Source: Campanula takesimana | Lineage: Eukaryota > Streptophyta > Magnoliopsida > Asterales > Campanulaceae | Direction: 5' to 3' | DNA length: 64,000 bases | NCBI GenBank assembly: GCA_026119855.1 | Contig: JAOWBW010000361.1 | Coordinates: forward strand, 186,001-250,000 | Part shown: piece after piece, positions 23,352 to 33,500 of the stretch | Layout of the letters: each line of letters starts with the position of its first letter | Numbering within the stretch: the stretch's first letter is position 1 | Program-made: the position numbers and the translations under genes | The notes under the pieces: generated by a model | The model's input: the letters and a program-made list of their open reading frames with translations, nothing else | Told to the model about the DNA's origin: nothing | Database searches by the model: none

Positions 23352-25686
23352 ATACCAGCACTCACGGTCAACCAGGTTGCGGTCGCGTGAGTCCGGTCGA
23401 GGGTGAAGTGCGGTCAAGAGATTGCGGTCAAGAGGTTGAGATTGAAAGTTGTAGTCTTGGAAGTTTTGGCAAAAGATAAGTTAGTCAGATTTTAACTTAG
23501 GCAATGTGGAGAACAAACAAACGCAATTCTCAGCAAGTTATTAAATCTGAAAGATCAAAACACTAAACGACAAACAAAGTTAATATGAACAATGAAGAAC
23601 AAGATGAACAATACTTGAAAGTAAGTTTGCAGAAAGGTAAAATGACACAAGTATTTGGAAAGGTTCGATCTGTTAAAAAGATCTACGTCCTTTACCAAGA
23701 TGGTCAGTCTTGGATTTTGAATGGAGGTATATATTGATTCTTGAGTGTACAGATTACAGAGATGAAGTATTTAATCAACACCTACTTTCTATGAAGAACA
23801 AATCCTAGACTTAGACCAGTGTATCCCTTTTGATTCAATCTAAGTGATTGATCAATTGGGGTGAGTGTGTGTGTAAGAATCTGAAGCTCTTTGAAATCTA
23901 TATGATTTAGAGCCTAAAGAATCTTATGTGTTACAAGGCTTGAGATGACTTGAATGTTGCTGGAGATCTTTGAAGGTTTGAAGGTGAGTTCTTTGAAGAT
24001 TCAAAGGATTCTGGAGATTTTGAGTATGATCTTCAATCACCAAGTATTTCAACAGCAATTTCTCTCTTGGAATCTCAGCTTTGTTCAATGAAGAACTTAA
24101 GGGCTATTTATAGCCTTGAATGAGAAAATAGCTGTTGGATTTACTTGGGCTCCAAGTTGAAGGACAATGAGCTGTTGAATTCTGATTGGAGCTCAATCTG
24201 AGTTTGTCCTTTTTGCAGATAAGAGGTGGTCCCACTTAGATGAATTTCAAATTTGAATTACTTGGGATCCAAGTTCTGCAATGTTCTAAACTAACCATAG
24301 TTTGATACAAGTGACCATGGTTAAGTTTGAACATACTTGGGTTCTTGAACTTCTGCTCATCTGCGGTCAAGACTAACGGTCGAAGCTCTTGCGGTCAATA
24401 TGCCTAAGGGCATCTGCGGTCGAGGGGTCAAATGTGACCTGTCAAGATATGCCACAAAGCTTCACGGTCACTGACTTCCGGTCAAGTGATTCACGGTCCA
24501 GTGGTCTTCCACAGTCAGGTGGTCTACCACGGTCAAGTGAATTCACGGTCGAGGTCTTGACCACTAAAATTCCAGACTTAGAAAATTTTCAGCCTATCAT
24601 TCTAAAGCCTATACTATCAAAGTGGACTATTCTAAAAATGAAGTTTAACACTTTTTACAATATATCCTAAAGTCCACAAAAGATAAAATTAGGTTATGGG
24701 ATCAATCAAATCTAGGTAATAGGAGTGGTTTATAATAAGCATACCCAACAGTTCCCTACTTTGGAATCATTAGTTGTTTATCATGCTAGTATTTTATTAC
24801 TTAGCCTTTACTTGAAAGTCCAGCTGGTTAATTGTGTATCGAGTCAGGCAATGGATTATACTATAATGGCACAAGCCAAATCCAGTATAGCATCGCCCAT
24901 TGGTCCTTCTTTCCCCATCCAGATTGGCCTTGAATGGGATGAGCTAGCTCCTTTTGTGAGTATTCTAGCTAGACGTTTTGGAGCATGACTTTGTGGCATG
25001 GCTCCCGCCCTTTGTGGCACGTTACTTTGTTATTGGTTCCGGTACCGGGGGTTTTCTCTTCAGCTTTCATGCTACTATGAAGATGTTGATTGTTGATTAT
25101 TGAAGCTGCGCAGCGACCTTTATTTGGTTCTTTCAGTTGGGAAACCTTGGCTAATATCCTTTGTTAATTGTTTATTTCCGCTGCTATCTGTTAATTGATA
25201 AATGCTATGTGCTAAGTGATATTTATTATTGTTTATTGCTTATTGCATCATAGCATGTCATGTAGTTGCATTAGTGACTTATTGAGATTTATCTCACCCC
25301 CTTTCTTTTATCTTTGTTTTTTTCCTTAACCCCCCCCCCCCCCAATGAGGAAAGGATTAGACTCGCTGATCACGAGGAGGACGTCGCGAGGGTTGAGATT
25401 CTTGGGCAAGTTGTTATTGGTGGGTTTACATTACATAAATGTGTAACCTTTTTGGGAATAGTTGTACCAAACATGACATCATTAGAATTTGTATATTTTA
25501 TTATTTTGGGTGTAAGCTTATGGAGCTTACACTAGTTTATATTTTGTTGTTCAAGTTGGATTTCAAAACTTTGTGTTATCATCTTTTGGTATAAAAGGAA
25601 ATTTTTATCTTCTTCATTTTAGTGTTTGTTGTTTAAGTCGACGTCCAGCTCGCGTACTCCGGGCCCACGGGGTCGGGGTCGCGACA

Positions 25687-25691
25687 TCTTT
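25687..25691. repeat. Target-site duplication of E, right copy (TCTTT)
   Basis: Matches 9837-9841 and directly follows the LTR end GGTCGCGACA. Confidence 0.85.
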
Positions 25692-26332
25692 ACATCTATC
25701 TGATGTATCTCAAGGTTATGCACAGCAGCAATTTCTATGAGAACACGAATGGGCGTGATCCTTGTGACAGGAGAATATGTATCGAAGAAATCATATCCCT
25801 CCTTTTGTCTAAACCCTTTGGCTACTAGCCGGGCTTTGTACTTATCGATAGATCCATCAGCTTTATACTTCCTCTTGAGGATCCACTTGCAACCTAACGG
25901 TTTGCATCCTGGAGGGAGATCGACCAACTCTCAAGTATTGTTATGCATAATGGACTCTATTTCACTGTTAATAGATTCTTTTCAGAACGGAGCATCCGAA
26001 GTTGCTAAAGCTTCCTTAACAGTTGCTGGTTCGTTTTCTAGCATAAATGATAGAAAATCAGGACCAAAAGACTTTTCCACTCTTGCCCTTTTGCTACGTC
26101 TAGGTCCTTCCTCTTCTTTTTGAGATGGACCGCTCGTAGCTTCATAAGTTCTCTTACTAGAACTTGCTTCTTTTCTTTCCTTAGCAGGAAATGTATTTTC
26201 AAAGAATGATGCATTCCTTGACTCTATCGTCATTCCTTCATTCATATCAGGAATGTTCGATTTGTGCACTATGAACCGATAGGCGCTACTATTACTAGCA
26301 TATCCAATAAAAATGCAGTCAATAGTTTTCAC
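25692..26332 (-). pseudogene. D pol, 5' part of RT and end of integrase region (broken)
   Basis: 25692-25927 encodes the RT N-terminus (GCKWILKRKYKADGSIDKYK, DTYSPVTRITPIRVL, ending HQIDVK at the E insertion). 25982-26332 encodes the integrase C-terminal/linker part (IDCIFIGYASNSSAYRF, a basic RRSKRARVEKSFG patch). Two tryptophan codons expected in this family have become TGA (after HNNT and after SDAPF). The integrase catalytic core is missing: the sequence jumps from TDKCE to KTIDCIFIGYA near 26330. Confidence 0.85.
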
Positions 26333-27120
26333 ACTTGTCAGTTGAATCTGATTTAGATATAGGTATAGATTCTTGATTCACTAACTTCTTAATAGTTTTG
26401 AAATTTACGTGTCCTAATCTATCATGCCATAAATTAGGACTATCCAACAAGTAAACATAACAAACATTGTTATTCTTCGCCTCTGGGCGGTAAACATTCA
26501 TTACATTCATTTTGAAGAGACTCTTCTCAAGATATCCCTTCCCTATGAACTGATCATCTTTGGTCATTACAAACTTGTCGGATTCAAAAACTAGTCTAAA
26601 ACCGGCCTTGCTTAACAAAGATCCGGACACTAGGTTTTTACGAATGTCTGGGACATGCAGCACATCAATGAGCGTTAGCTCCTTGCCTGAAGTCATCTTC
26701 AGCACAACTTTTCCAAGTCCAATGACGTCGGAAGTTACAGAGTTTCCCATATATACCTTCCTTCCATTGATGGGAGTATAGGACGAGAAGCTCTCCTTGT
26801 CTGAGCATATATGGCGGGTAGCTCCAGTGTCTATCCACCATTCTCTTGGGTTGACATCCAACTTCGCTAAGTTGGCTTCAAACACCATAGCTGCTAAATC
26901 AAGCCCATTCAACCTTTCAGTAATGTCTTGATTTCTGGAGTCGGTCTTATAGACCCGTTCCAAAGAATTCCACAACTCCTTGGCTGTCTCCATAAGACAA
27001 TACTCTCTGTAGAGGGCGTCATTTAACCCACTTAATATGTACAATCTACATATAAGATTTACGTGATCCCATGCCTTTTGGGCTTGATCATCATTCTGGA
27101 TAGCAGGGCGGTCCTCCATC
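26319..27120 (-). pseudogene. D gag C-terminus and protease, joined to integrase N-terminus
   Basis: The minus-strand frame holds a copia gag end (AKELWNSLERVYKTDSRNQ), then protease WWIDTGATRHICSDKESF and its C-terminal half (DVLHVPDIRKNLVSGSLL), then the integrase zinc-binding start (LWHDRLGHVNFKTIKKL). The gag start, the usual CCHC knuckle and the integrase core are missing. The frame is open over 277 codons only because it runs into the LTR remnant at its 5' end. Confidence 0.85.
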
Positions 27121-27227
27121 ATGTAGATTTTAATTTTGCAACTTATTTTCATTTACATAAAATGAAATCACTTTGAAAATCGGGTTAAAATGTGGTCAAA
27201 CCACATATCTAAAACCCATTTCCAACA
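27121..27227 (-). repeat. Remnant of the 5' LTR of D (107 bp)
   Basis: Matches 8036-8142 except for one C/T change. It is joined directly to gag coding sequence at ATGTAGATTTT, so about 900 bp of LTR, the PBS and the gag start have been lost. Confidence 0.85.
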
Positions 27228-28302
27228 GGGATCTGGGTATGGATTAGGTTTTTAGTTTTTTTTTTTTTTTTCCTTTTATTTCTTTTCTTTCTTTCCTTTT
27301 TTCCCTTTATTGTTTTTCTTCTTTCTCCTTTTCTTTTTAGTTCTTTGTCTTTTTTTCCCTGGTGTTAATTTCTTTTTTTAAAAAGACAGGTATGTATTAA
27401 TTAATCTGTTCTAATAATTATTTTTGTGTGTAATTTTATTATTTATTCATTTATATTTTGATGTTATAGATAATGTATAAAGTATTTTTTTTAATTTAAC
27501 TACATTAAAAGAGTGGGAAATTAAAAAAGGAAAATTAAAAGTTATAATCAGAATGACCAAAATGCCCGTCATGTGCCAAGCACGTGATTATTTTCGTTAA
27601 ATTTCTAATGTCAGTTAGGATCTAGGGTGCAAACTGGGATTGTTCAAGCATTGGGTATGACATTGGGACGAATTTCGCGCGAGGGTGCAAAGTGAGATTC
27701 GGTGTATACTTTGGGGGGATAAACGTATTTTGGCCTCTTTTTTTTTTTTTTAACTTCGATATTTTATTTTGGGATAATATTATAGTTTGGTGTTAAATGA
27801 GATTAATTCCTTGTTATTGGTGTCTGGAATGAGAACAATTTAAGTGAAAACGCTTAAATTGTTGATTTTCTTTTGTTTATGATGATAAACGGTGGTGGCG
27901 ATGCAGTGGCGGTGGCGGCGGTGCAGTGGCAGTAAGGTGGCAATGGTGGCAGCGGTCTGCTTGTTACATGATGATGAAGGCATCCAAATTTTAATTGTTA
28001 AACGATACTTTAGCCCTTGAAATTTGGAGTTAAATACCAAAACACTCATCACATGATGCGCACATGACTAATCTCGTTAAATTTTTTAACGTTCGTTACG
28101 ATCTAGGGGTAAAGTGAGATAATTTTAACATTGGGTATCAAAGTGAGACAAAATTCGCAATGGGGTGCAAAGTGGACTTCAGTGTATAGTTTGGGGGGTA
28201 AACGTATTTTGGCCCACAATTTGATGACTGCTCAAGTGCGTGATGAAATACAATGAGGTTCCTGTAAAAGTTTATTGTAGCACCAATGACGCTCGTGTCA
28301 AT
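27228..28302. other. Intergenic region with two diverged direct repeats
   Basis: It begins with poly-T and AT-rich sequence. Two direct copies of about 175-200 bp lie at roughly 27541-27745 and 28005-28217. Both run through CGTTAAATTTnTAA, GATCTAGGG, TGGGTAT and end TTTGGGGGGTAAACG TATTTTGGCC. They look like ends of an unrecognised repeat family. A GGTGGCGGTGGC-type simple repeat lies between them (27888-27960). No gene was seen. Confidence 0.55.
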
Positions 28303-29117
28303 TAGAGCCGTCAATTTGGGCTGAGCACGTTGGGCTGGCCCGGCCCGCCATAGAATAAGGGTGGGTTGAGCCCTAAATATACTAACCCAAATACAAGTGG
28401 GCCATTTTGGGCTAGCCCATTTGGGTCGCGGGCCAAACGGGTTTGGGGCGGGCCAGCCCACCTTTTTTTTTTTTTTTGGCTTACCGTTGTCTTGATTTTG
28501 AGACTCAATCACTCAACGCTTTCTCCTCCTCTCCTTCCCATTTTCAACTCACGCTTTCTCTCTCTAAAACACACACACAGAGCACAAAATTCTCTCTCCT
28601 TTCTCTCTAAACATAGCTCCTCTCTTCCTCCTCCATCGCCGGTATCCAGATACGGCTACCATCATCGGCATCGTTCAAGCCATCTCCGGCGACCGGCGTC
28701 TCTACTTCATCTCTTTCTCTACAGATCCGTTTTTCTCTCTCTCTCTCTCAGATCTGTCGCGAGGTTCCTCTCTCTTTCACGCATCTGTCGCCGGCTCCCT
28801 CTATTTGCCTTCCTTTCCGGTCATCGACCTCAGACGCCGGCGAGCTCATCTTCATCGTCAGCTTCGCCTTCATCCACCAATTCGCCGGCGAGCTCCCTCT
28901 ATGGCACTAAAAAATAAGTCATGGGGTTGTTTCAAAAATAAAAAATAAAAAAATAAGTCTTAGGCTCTTGGCTCGTCTGGCCCACCAACCTAAGGTGGGT
29001 TGGGTTGGGATGGCATTTTCTCAACCCGCCAAGAATTTGGGCCAGCCCGCCCCGTTTGAAGGTGGGCTGTGGTGGGTTGGGCACAACCCGCCCCACCAGC
29101 CCGTATTGACAGCTCTA
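28303..29117. mobile_element. hAT-type non-autonomous DNA transposon (815 bp)
   Basis: TIRs TAGAGCCGTCAAT and ATTGACAGCTCTA, flanked by GTGTCAAT (28295-28302) and GCGTCAAT (29118-29125), an 8-bp duplication with one mismatch. Subterminal regions are packed with GGGCCAGCCC/GGTGGGTTGGG words. The interior (28500-28917) looks like the TC-rich leader and first coding part of a plant gene (CATCGCCGG, CTCCGGCGACC), possibly captured; its identity is not recognised. Confidence 0.8.
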
Positions 29118-29780
29118 GCGTCAATGCATATCAATTGAATAAGGAAGAACCATATTAGGACATTTTGGGGGCAAGTTAGGTAAAGCTTAAAATTATTGAC
29201 TTGTTAACTGTGACATTTATTTGGGAGCAGAGAGTGTATTTTATAAAGGCTATTTCAAACAAGCAAATGTTTCGCAGACATCAATACACATTGGCATTGA
29301 CCTATCAAGAAACAGAGTACTGAGGATCAACATCATCTACTTAAAAAACCAAAGCATTTCATAATCATGGCATAACCCTAACACATTAGAGCTGCCCATA
29401 GAAACACATAAAAACACAAACTCAAAAGTGCGAAATACACACATTCAGCCGGAACATGAATGCGAGTTGTAACATTGCACGCAAAACCAACCTTCTAAAA
29501 AGCTAATGAAAAGCTAGCCAGACAACTTGCTCTAGTGTGAAACCCTGACACTTTTTGCGAGACATTTCGATACGCTACTAAATTGTAACAGAGCAGAAAC
29601 GTCTCACCCAAGTAAATGCGCACACATTTGATTAATGCTTGGTCTTTAACTCTCCCCTTAAAACAGAAACAGGGTTCTCTAATTAAAAAAAAAAAACTTG
29701 CCTAAACAGCAGCTATCCCAACATTTCCAAACAAAAATCCAATTTTGAGTTCACAAAAAAAACTACTGAATAGAAATGCT
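29118..29780 (-). other. 3' flank and 3'UTR of eL36
   Basis: AT-rich sequence downstream of the eL36 stop codon with runs of T on the coding strand (29690-29700). It should include the 3'UTR and polyadenylation site, but no single clear AATAAA was picked. No other gene was seen. Confidence 0.5.
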
Positions 29781-31032
29781 TCACTTCTTCTTCTCTGCAC
29801 CTCCTCCAGACCTGTTTCAGTACAAACACCGTAAGCAAGCATGTAGAGTTGTTGAACTAAGATTCAAAAACACAAACGAAAAATACTAGACTTTTAGATA
29901 CAGTAACAGGATCAATGATTAGAGCACGATTGAGAAAATGAATAGCTATCAGAAATCATATTAGACAAGACTTGGAATGAACTAGCTTTCGAAAGATTAC
30001 CTCATCTTTCGGAGAACATTAGACATCTCCTCTCTCTTCCTCTTTGCCCTCTTGTGGGTGCCCAACTTTCGCTTGGCGACCTTCAGAGCTCTCTTGTCTT
30101 TCCCAACTTTCAAGAGCTCAGTGATCCTCTTCTCATAGGGTGCAAACCCAGCCACCTCCCTTACAAGGTTCCTAACAAAGTGGATCCTCTTGCTAGTTTT
30201 CTGAAGCCATATAAAAAATCATCAATCTTTATGTTCAGAAAACAACTACCGGTACCAAAACCGGAAATGGTTTAGTAGACACAATTTAAAGAAATATACT
30301 CATCCGTCCCACTTGAATTAGGACAAATTTCTATATTGGGTGTCCCACTCGAAATAGGACAACCTCAAAATGGAAATGTTTTATTTAATGGGACACACAT
30401 TCACACTCGCATCAACTTTCCACTCATTATTCTCTACCCCATTTTATCTCTCCTACCAAACTTTTCAACTCAAATCCTATTTTGAATGGGACGGAGGGAG
30501 CATTCAAGAATAACAAATCAAACAAGGAAGCAAAAAACTAAGAGAACAGCCCAGTAACACAAACAAATCTTCACCAACAAACAAGATAACAAACAACCAA
30601 AGAAATCTTCACCAACAAACAAGATACTCCCTCCGTCCCAAAATAGATGTCGTTTTGGAGTGTTTCACACATATTAAGAAATGCCATTAATGCATGTGAA
30701 GTAGTCCCAAATACCCCTAAAGTAATTCAACTACCTAGGTATTTAAATGGTTAGGTAAGAGATAGTTCACTATCATTATTAAGGGTATAATTGGTATAGA
30801 GCAATAAAAAAGCTTTGAAAATAATGAAACAAGAAGTATTTTGAGACAAAATTTAACTCCCAAAACGACATCTATTTTGAGACGGAGGGAGTAACAAATA
30901 ACCAAAGAGAAAAGCCAGAAAACAGCTTACCCCCTTTCTGTCAGATGGGCGAGGAGCCAACTCCTTTCTGGTAACCACATGACCCCTGTTTAATCCAACA
31001 AAGAGGCCCGACTTTGGGGCTTTTGGTGCCAT
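29781..31032 (-). CDS. RPL36: 60S ribosomal protein eL36 (three coding exons)
   Basis: Cytosolic large-subunit ribosomal protein. Coding exons on the minus strand: 30931-31032 (start MAPKAPKSGLFVGLNRG, 34 codons, donor GGG|GTAAGC), 30001-30200 (acceptor CTTCAG|AAAACT; TSKRIHFVRNLVREVAGFAP, KRITELLKVGKDKRALKVAK, EEMSNVLRKM; donor AG|GTAATC) and 29781-29811 (acceptor AACAG|GTC; SGGGAEKKK, stop TGA). They total 333 nt, giving 110 aa, close to the about 112 aa usual in plants, with frame kept across all junctions. The first coding exon follows a 5'UTR intron of 1168 bp (31036-32203). Both large introns contain MITEs. The gene looks intact and is the only convincing host gene here. Confidence 0.95.
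30299..30500. mobile_element. Stowaway-like MITE in eL36 intron 2
   Basis: Inverted ends CTCATCCGTCCCA and GGGACGGAGGGAG with internal GAATTAGGACAA/TCCTATTTTGAA pairing. TA is present on the left side only; about 202 bp. Confidence 0.75.
30627..30891. mobile_element. Stowaway-like MITE in eL36 intron 2 (second)
   Basis: About 30-bp near-perfect TIRs beginning CTCCCTCCGTCCCAAAATAG and ending with its complement, flanked by TA on both sides; 265 bp. Confidence 0.9.
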
Positions 31033-31104
31033 TACCTACATTTGGGAAAAGATTTAACTAAGTCAATCCTTTCTCAATCAGTTCAAAATCTGTCTTACAT
31101 ACTG

Positions 31105-31363
31105 CTCCCTCTGTCCCTAAATGAATTTCCAAAATTCAATGTAAGGGAAATTTTGAAATCTCTTACTTTTTATACAATTCAGTGGCAAAGATTCAAATAT
31201 ATTCTTGCAATCCACTTTCCAAACATTTTGTTTGCAAATATAAAGAGACTCGTGAATATTTTTTTGTAGAAAAGAATTTATGGATAGTTTTTTTTTCGAA
31301 GAAAAAAATCACTTTGGGACAAAAAAATTATTGAAAATGGACATTCATTAGAGACAGAGGGAG
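31105..31363. mobile_element. Stowaway-like MITE in the eL36 5'UTR intron
   Basis: Ends CTCCCTCTGTCCCTAAATGA and TTAGAGACAGAGGGAG, TA on the right; about 259 bp. Confidence 0.8.
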
Positions 31364-31638
31364 TACATGACTAACATTTTACAGAATTAGACATGCTAAG
31401 CAACAAAATACCTACAAAGTCACATTTTGTGAAAAAGAAAAGTAACTCATTCATCATACTTTGATTCGCAAACCCATAATGTCTCAATGTTGAATTGTAT
31501 ATATTTAATAATGTATGTGTTTTAATTATTTTAAATTGATCCAACAAAAATTGCATTAGAATGTTAGAGGAGACAAATATTTTGGGAGGGGGAAAGTGAG
31601 ACAATTACTATGGGAGGGAGGAAGTATTCAATTAGGGG

Positions 31639-31894
31639 CAGTGGCGGAGCTACATGGATCTCAAAGGGGGCAATTGCACCCATTGATTTTAAAAAAAATA
31701 CTAGTGCAAATTTTATTTATTTTTTTTAAAAAAGATAGTTTAGTGCAACTAATTGAAATTTGTCCCCTTTTGAGATAAAAGTAATAATACACTTTTTTTT
31801 TTTTTTTTTTTGCCCCCATTGGCTAAAATACAATTGAAATTTTTATGTTGTGCAATTTTTGCCCCATTGACAAAAATTCTTGGCTCCGCCACTA
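31639..31894. mobile_element. hAT-type MITE in the eL36 5'UTR intron
   Basis: Ends CAGTGGCGGAGC and GCTCCGCCACTA, flanked by the perfect 8-bp duplication ATTAGGGG (31631-31638 and 31895-31902); 256 bp, AT-rich core. Confidence 0.9.
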
Positions 31895-32203
31895 ATTAGG
31901 GGCAGTTAGGATAACCTGCCACAGAAATTAACAAAGATATATAAACCTTGTGGAACGCATCAAGGTTACCGTCGAAATTCTTACAAACCAAAAGCACCAA
32001 GATCGGTAATACGTAAAAAAATAAAAATATAAAAAACATTAAAATGTTCGCGAACATAATCATCGGGCATATCTAATTGACAGTATAATCAATCATCGGA
32101 ATTATATTTCTCGACAAAATCAAAACAGTTGATTGACAACATTTACATACAGAAACGAAGAATCAAACAATCGAGAAATTGAGAAAGGAAAATGAATGCT
32201 AAC

Positions 32204-32310
32204 CTTTAGCTGTTGGTCTGATCGGCGGAGAGCAGCTGAGGGGAGAGGGGGTGCCTGCAGAAAACTAGGGTTTTTCAGCTTGCGGCTATGGTCTTATACC
32301 CGAGATGTTG
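32204..32310 (-). promoter_or_regulatory. eL36 5'UTR exon 1 and core promoter
   Basis: Candidate TATA sequence TATAAG at 32293-32298 (minus strand). A telo-box AAACCCTA at 32266-32273, typical of plant translation-machinery genes, is followed by a TC-rich leader that ends AGCTAAAG|GTTAGC at 32204/32203, the donor of the 5'UTR intron. The transcription start is probably near 32265. Positions are read from sequence only. Confidence 0.7.
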
Positions 32311-32467
32311 GGACTGGATTGAGATAACAACTAGCGTTAAGGGTAGTATGGTCACATCAAGTTGAATCCGGGCTGCTGTAAAAGAACGTGAACATAGGCT
32401 GGGCAGTCAACGCTTACTAAACCTGTTACTCATTAAAGGCCATTCCAACGGTGGTGCTTGCTCTGTA

Positions 32468-32712
32468 CTCCCTCCGTCCCATTTCAAATTGCAAATACTA
32501 GGTTGGCACGGGGATTAAGAAAAAAGTGAAAAAGGTGATGTGTTGTGAGTGTTGATAGTTGAGTGGGAGAGAGAAAATGGGGTAGAGAATAGTTAGTGGG
32601 TTAGTGGATGTGAGTGTGCAAGTGGGTTAAAACTTGTCATTTTTGGATTTTGCAATTTTAGTTGGGACACCCTTTTGGACAACTTTTGCAATTTGAAATG
32701 GGACGGAGGGAG
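32468..32712. mobile_element. Stowaway-like MITE upstream of eL36
   Basis: TIRs CTCCCTCCGTCCCATTTCAA and its complement, TA duplications on both sides (32466-32467 and 32713-32714); 245 bp. It lies only about 170 bp upstream of the eL36 TATA region. Confidence 0.9.
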
Positions 32713-32892
32713 TAGGTATCAAAATCAAATTTTGGTATATATGGTTACTATTAACATGGTATCAAAAAATCATCTACAATCATAGGTATCAAAATTTTGG
32801 TACCAAATAATAATTTTTTTTGTCAAAAAAAACTTTATTAATATTTTTGAAATGATAAATAATTTCAATATATGATCATTGAGTTGGTCTTA

Positions 32893-33500
32893 CAAAAAAT
32901 GCGTTTTTCCTTAAGCTAAGGAAAAACGTGTTTTTCCGAAGCGCTGTCAGTGTTAGTATCGCAAAGTGCTAGTCACTTGACTGGCATTTTATATACACTG
33001 CACTGGCACTTTACAAGTGCCAGTGTTAGTACTAATAATTGACAGCCATGTATAATGACACTTATAAAAATTGCCACTGGCAATTATAAAAAGTGTCAGT
33101 GATAGTGTTAATAAGTGTCAGTGTAACATGCACTTCCTAACACTAACACTGGCACTTACGATACTTACCAGTATTTACAAAAATGTCACCGCCTATATAT
33201 GCTGCACTGCACTTTTACAAGTGCCAGTGTTAGTACTAATAATTGCCAGCCATGTATACTGGCACTTATAAAAATTGCCACTGGCAGTTATAAAAAGTGT
33301 CAGTGGTAGTGTTAATAAGTGTCAGTGTAACATGTCTGGCACTTCCTAACACTAACACTGGCACTTACGATACTTCCCAATATTTACAAAAATGTCACCG
33401 CCTGTTTTAAAGGCAACTTCACGGTATTTACAAAAATTCCACCGCCTCATTTAAAAAACACATTTTACCCTAAGCTTAGGGTAAAACACGTATTTTACTA
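32893..33500. mobile_element. Unclassified element with terminal palindromes and GTGCCAGTG repeats
   Basis: Each end is itself a palindrome: TTTTTCCTTAAGCTAAGGAA near 32905-32927 and TTTACCCTAAGCTTAGGGTA near 33464-33486, with ACGTGTTTT outside or inside. Between them lie two tandem units of about 207 bp (about 32997-33203 and 33204-33410), dense in CACTGGCACTT/GTGCCAGTG. No coding potential. It resembles a foldback or MITE-like element; the target duplication is unclear. Confidence 0.55.

Larger units (their letters stand above)
11069..24750 (-). mobile_element. Sirevirus-like copia retrotransposon A, full length
   Basis: Minus-strand element with LTRs 11069-12688 and 22247-24750 (the latter carrying an 881-bp hAT insert), PBS, gag, pol, a third ORF and a PPT. 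Order in element direction: 5' LTR, gag, pol (protease, integrase, RT, RNase H), ORF3, 3' LTR. Integrase before RT makes it copia; the extra ORF after pol and the long coiled-coil gag suggest the Sirevirus lineage. It sits in solo LTR E, flanked by GTTCA (11064-11068) and GTTCC (24751-24755), a 5-bp duplication with one mismatch. Fewer than about ten substitutions separate its LTRs, so it is young. gag and pol are open and ORF3 is broken. Confidence 0.9.
22247..24750 (-). repeat. 5' LTR of A, interrupted by a hAT-type element
   Basis: Identical to 11069-12688 apart from about eight substitutions, a 5-bp indel and the 881-bp insert plus its 8-bp duplication. It has the same CGGTC clusters and TATA box (24105-24112). 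Confidence 0.93.
9842..25686 (+). mobile_element. Gypsy solo LTR E, split by element A
   Basis: The plus strand starts TGTCACGACCCG and ends GGGGTCGCGACA, flanked by TCTTT on both sides. Removing element A and its duplication (11069-24755) leaves about 2158 bp in two parts, 9842-11068 and 24756-25686. The termini, the TC-rich leader near 10090-10200 and the CTCCTTC/ACGTCG-type end resemble the 2519-bp LTR of G1, so E belongs to a related gypsy family. No interior, PBS or PPT belonging to E was seen, so LTR-LTR recombination has reduced it to a solo LTR. Confidence 0.85.
7112..27227 (-). mobile_element. Copia LTR retrotransposon D, old, with nested insertions
   Basis: Minus-strand copia element. 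Its 3' LTR is 7112-8142 (ends TGTTGG...CCAACA), followed by a polypurine tract and the RNase H/RT end of pol. The rest of pol and a gag/protease piece reappear at 25692-27120, next to a 107-bp remnant of the 5' LTR. The two halves of pol join exactly at the RT motif IDVK | TTFLNGELEEE across the inserted solo LTR 9842-25686. Many nonsense changes and a deleted integrase core show it is dead. The bases beside the two ends (TCCTG and GGGAT) do not match, so the target-site duplication has been lost or rearranged. Confidence 0.85.

Noticed and set aside
9842..25686. E as a complete gypsy element with an interior
   Set aside because: All sequence between its two parts belongs to copia A and its duplication; once removed, the two parts form one LTR with no PBS, PPT or genes.
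28366..28917. 183-codon plus-strand frame
   Set aside because: It runs across the subterminal repeats and TC-rich interior of a hAT-type element; the Ser/Leu/Arg-rich protein follows from low complexity.
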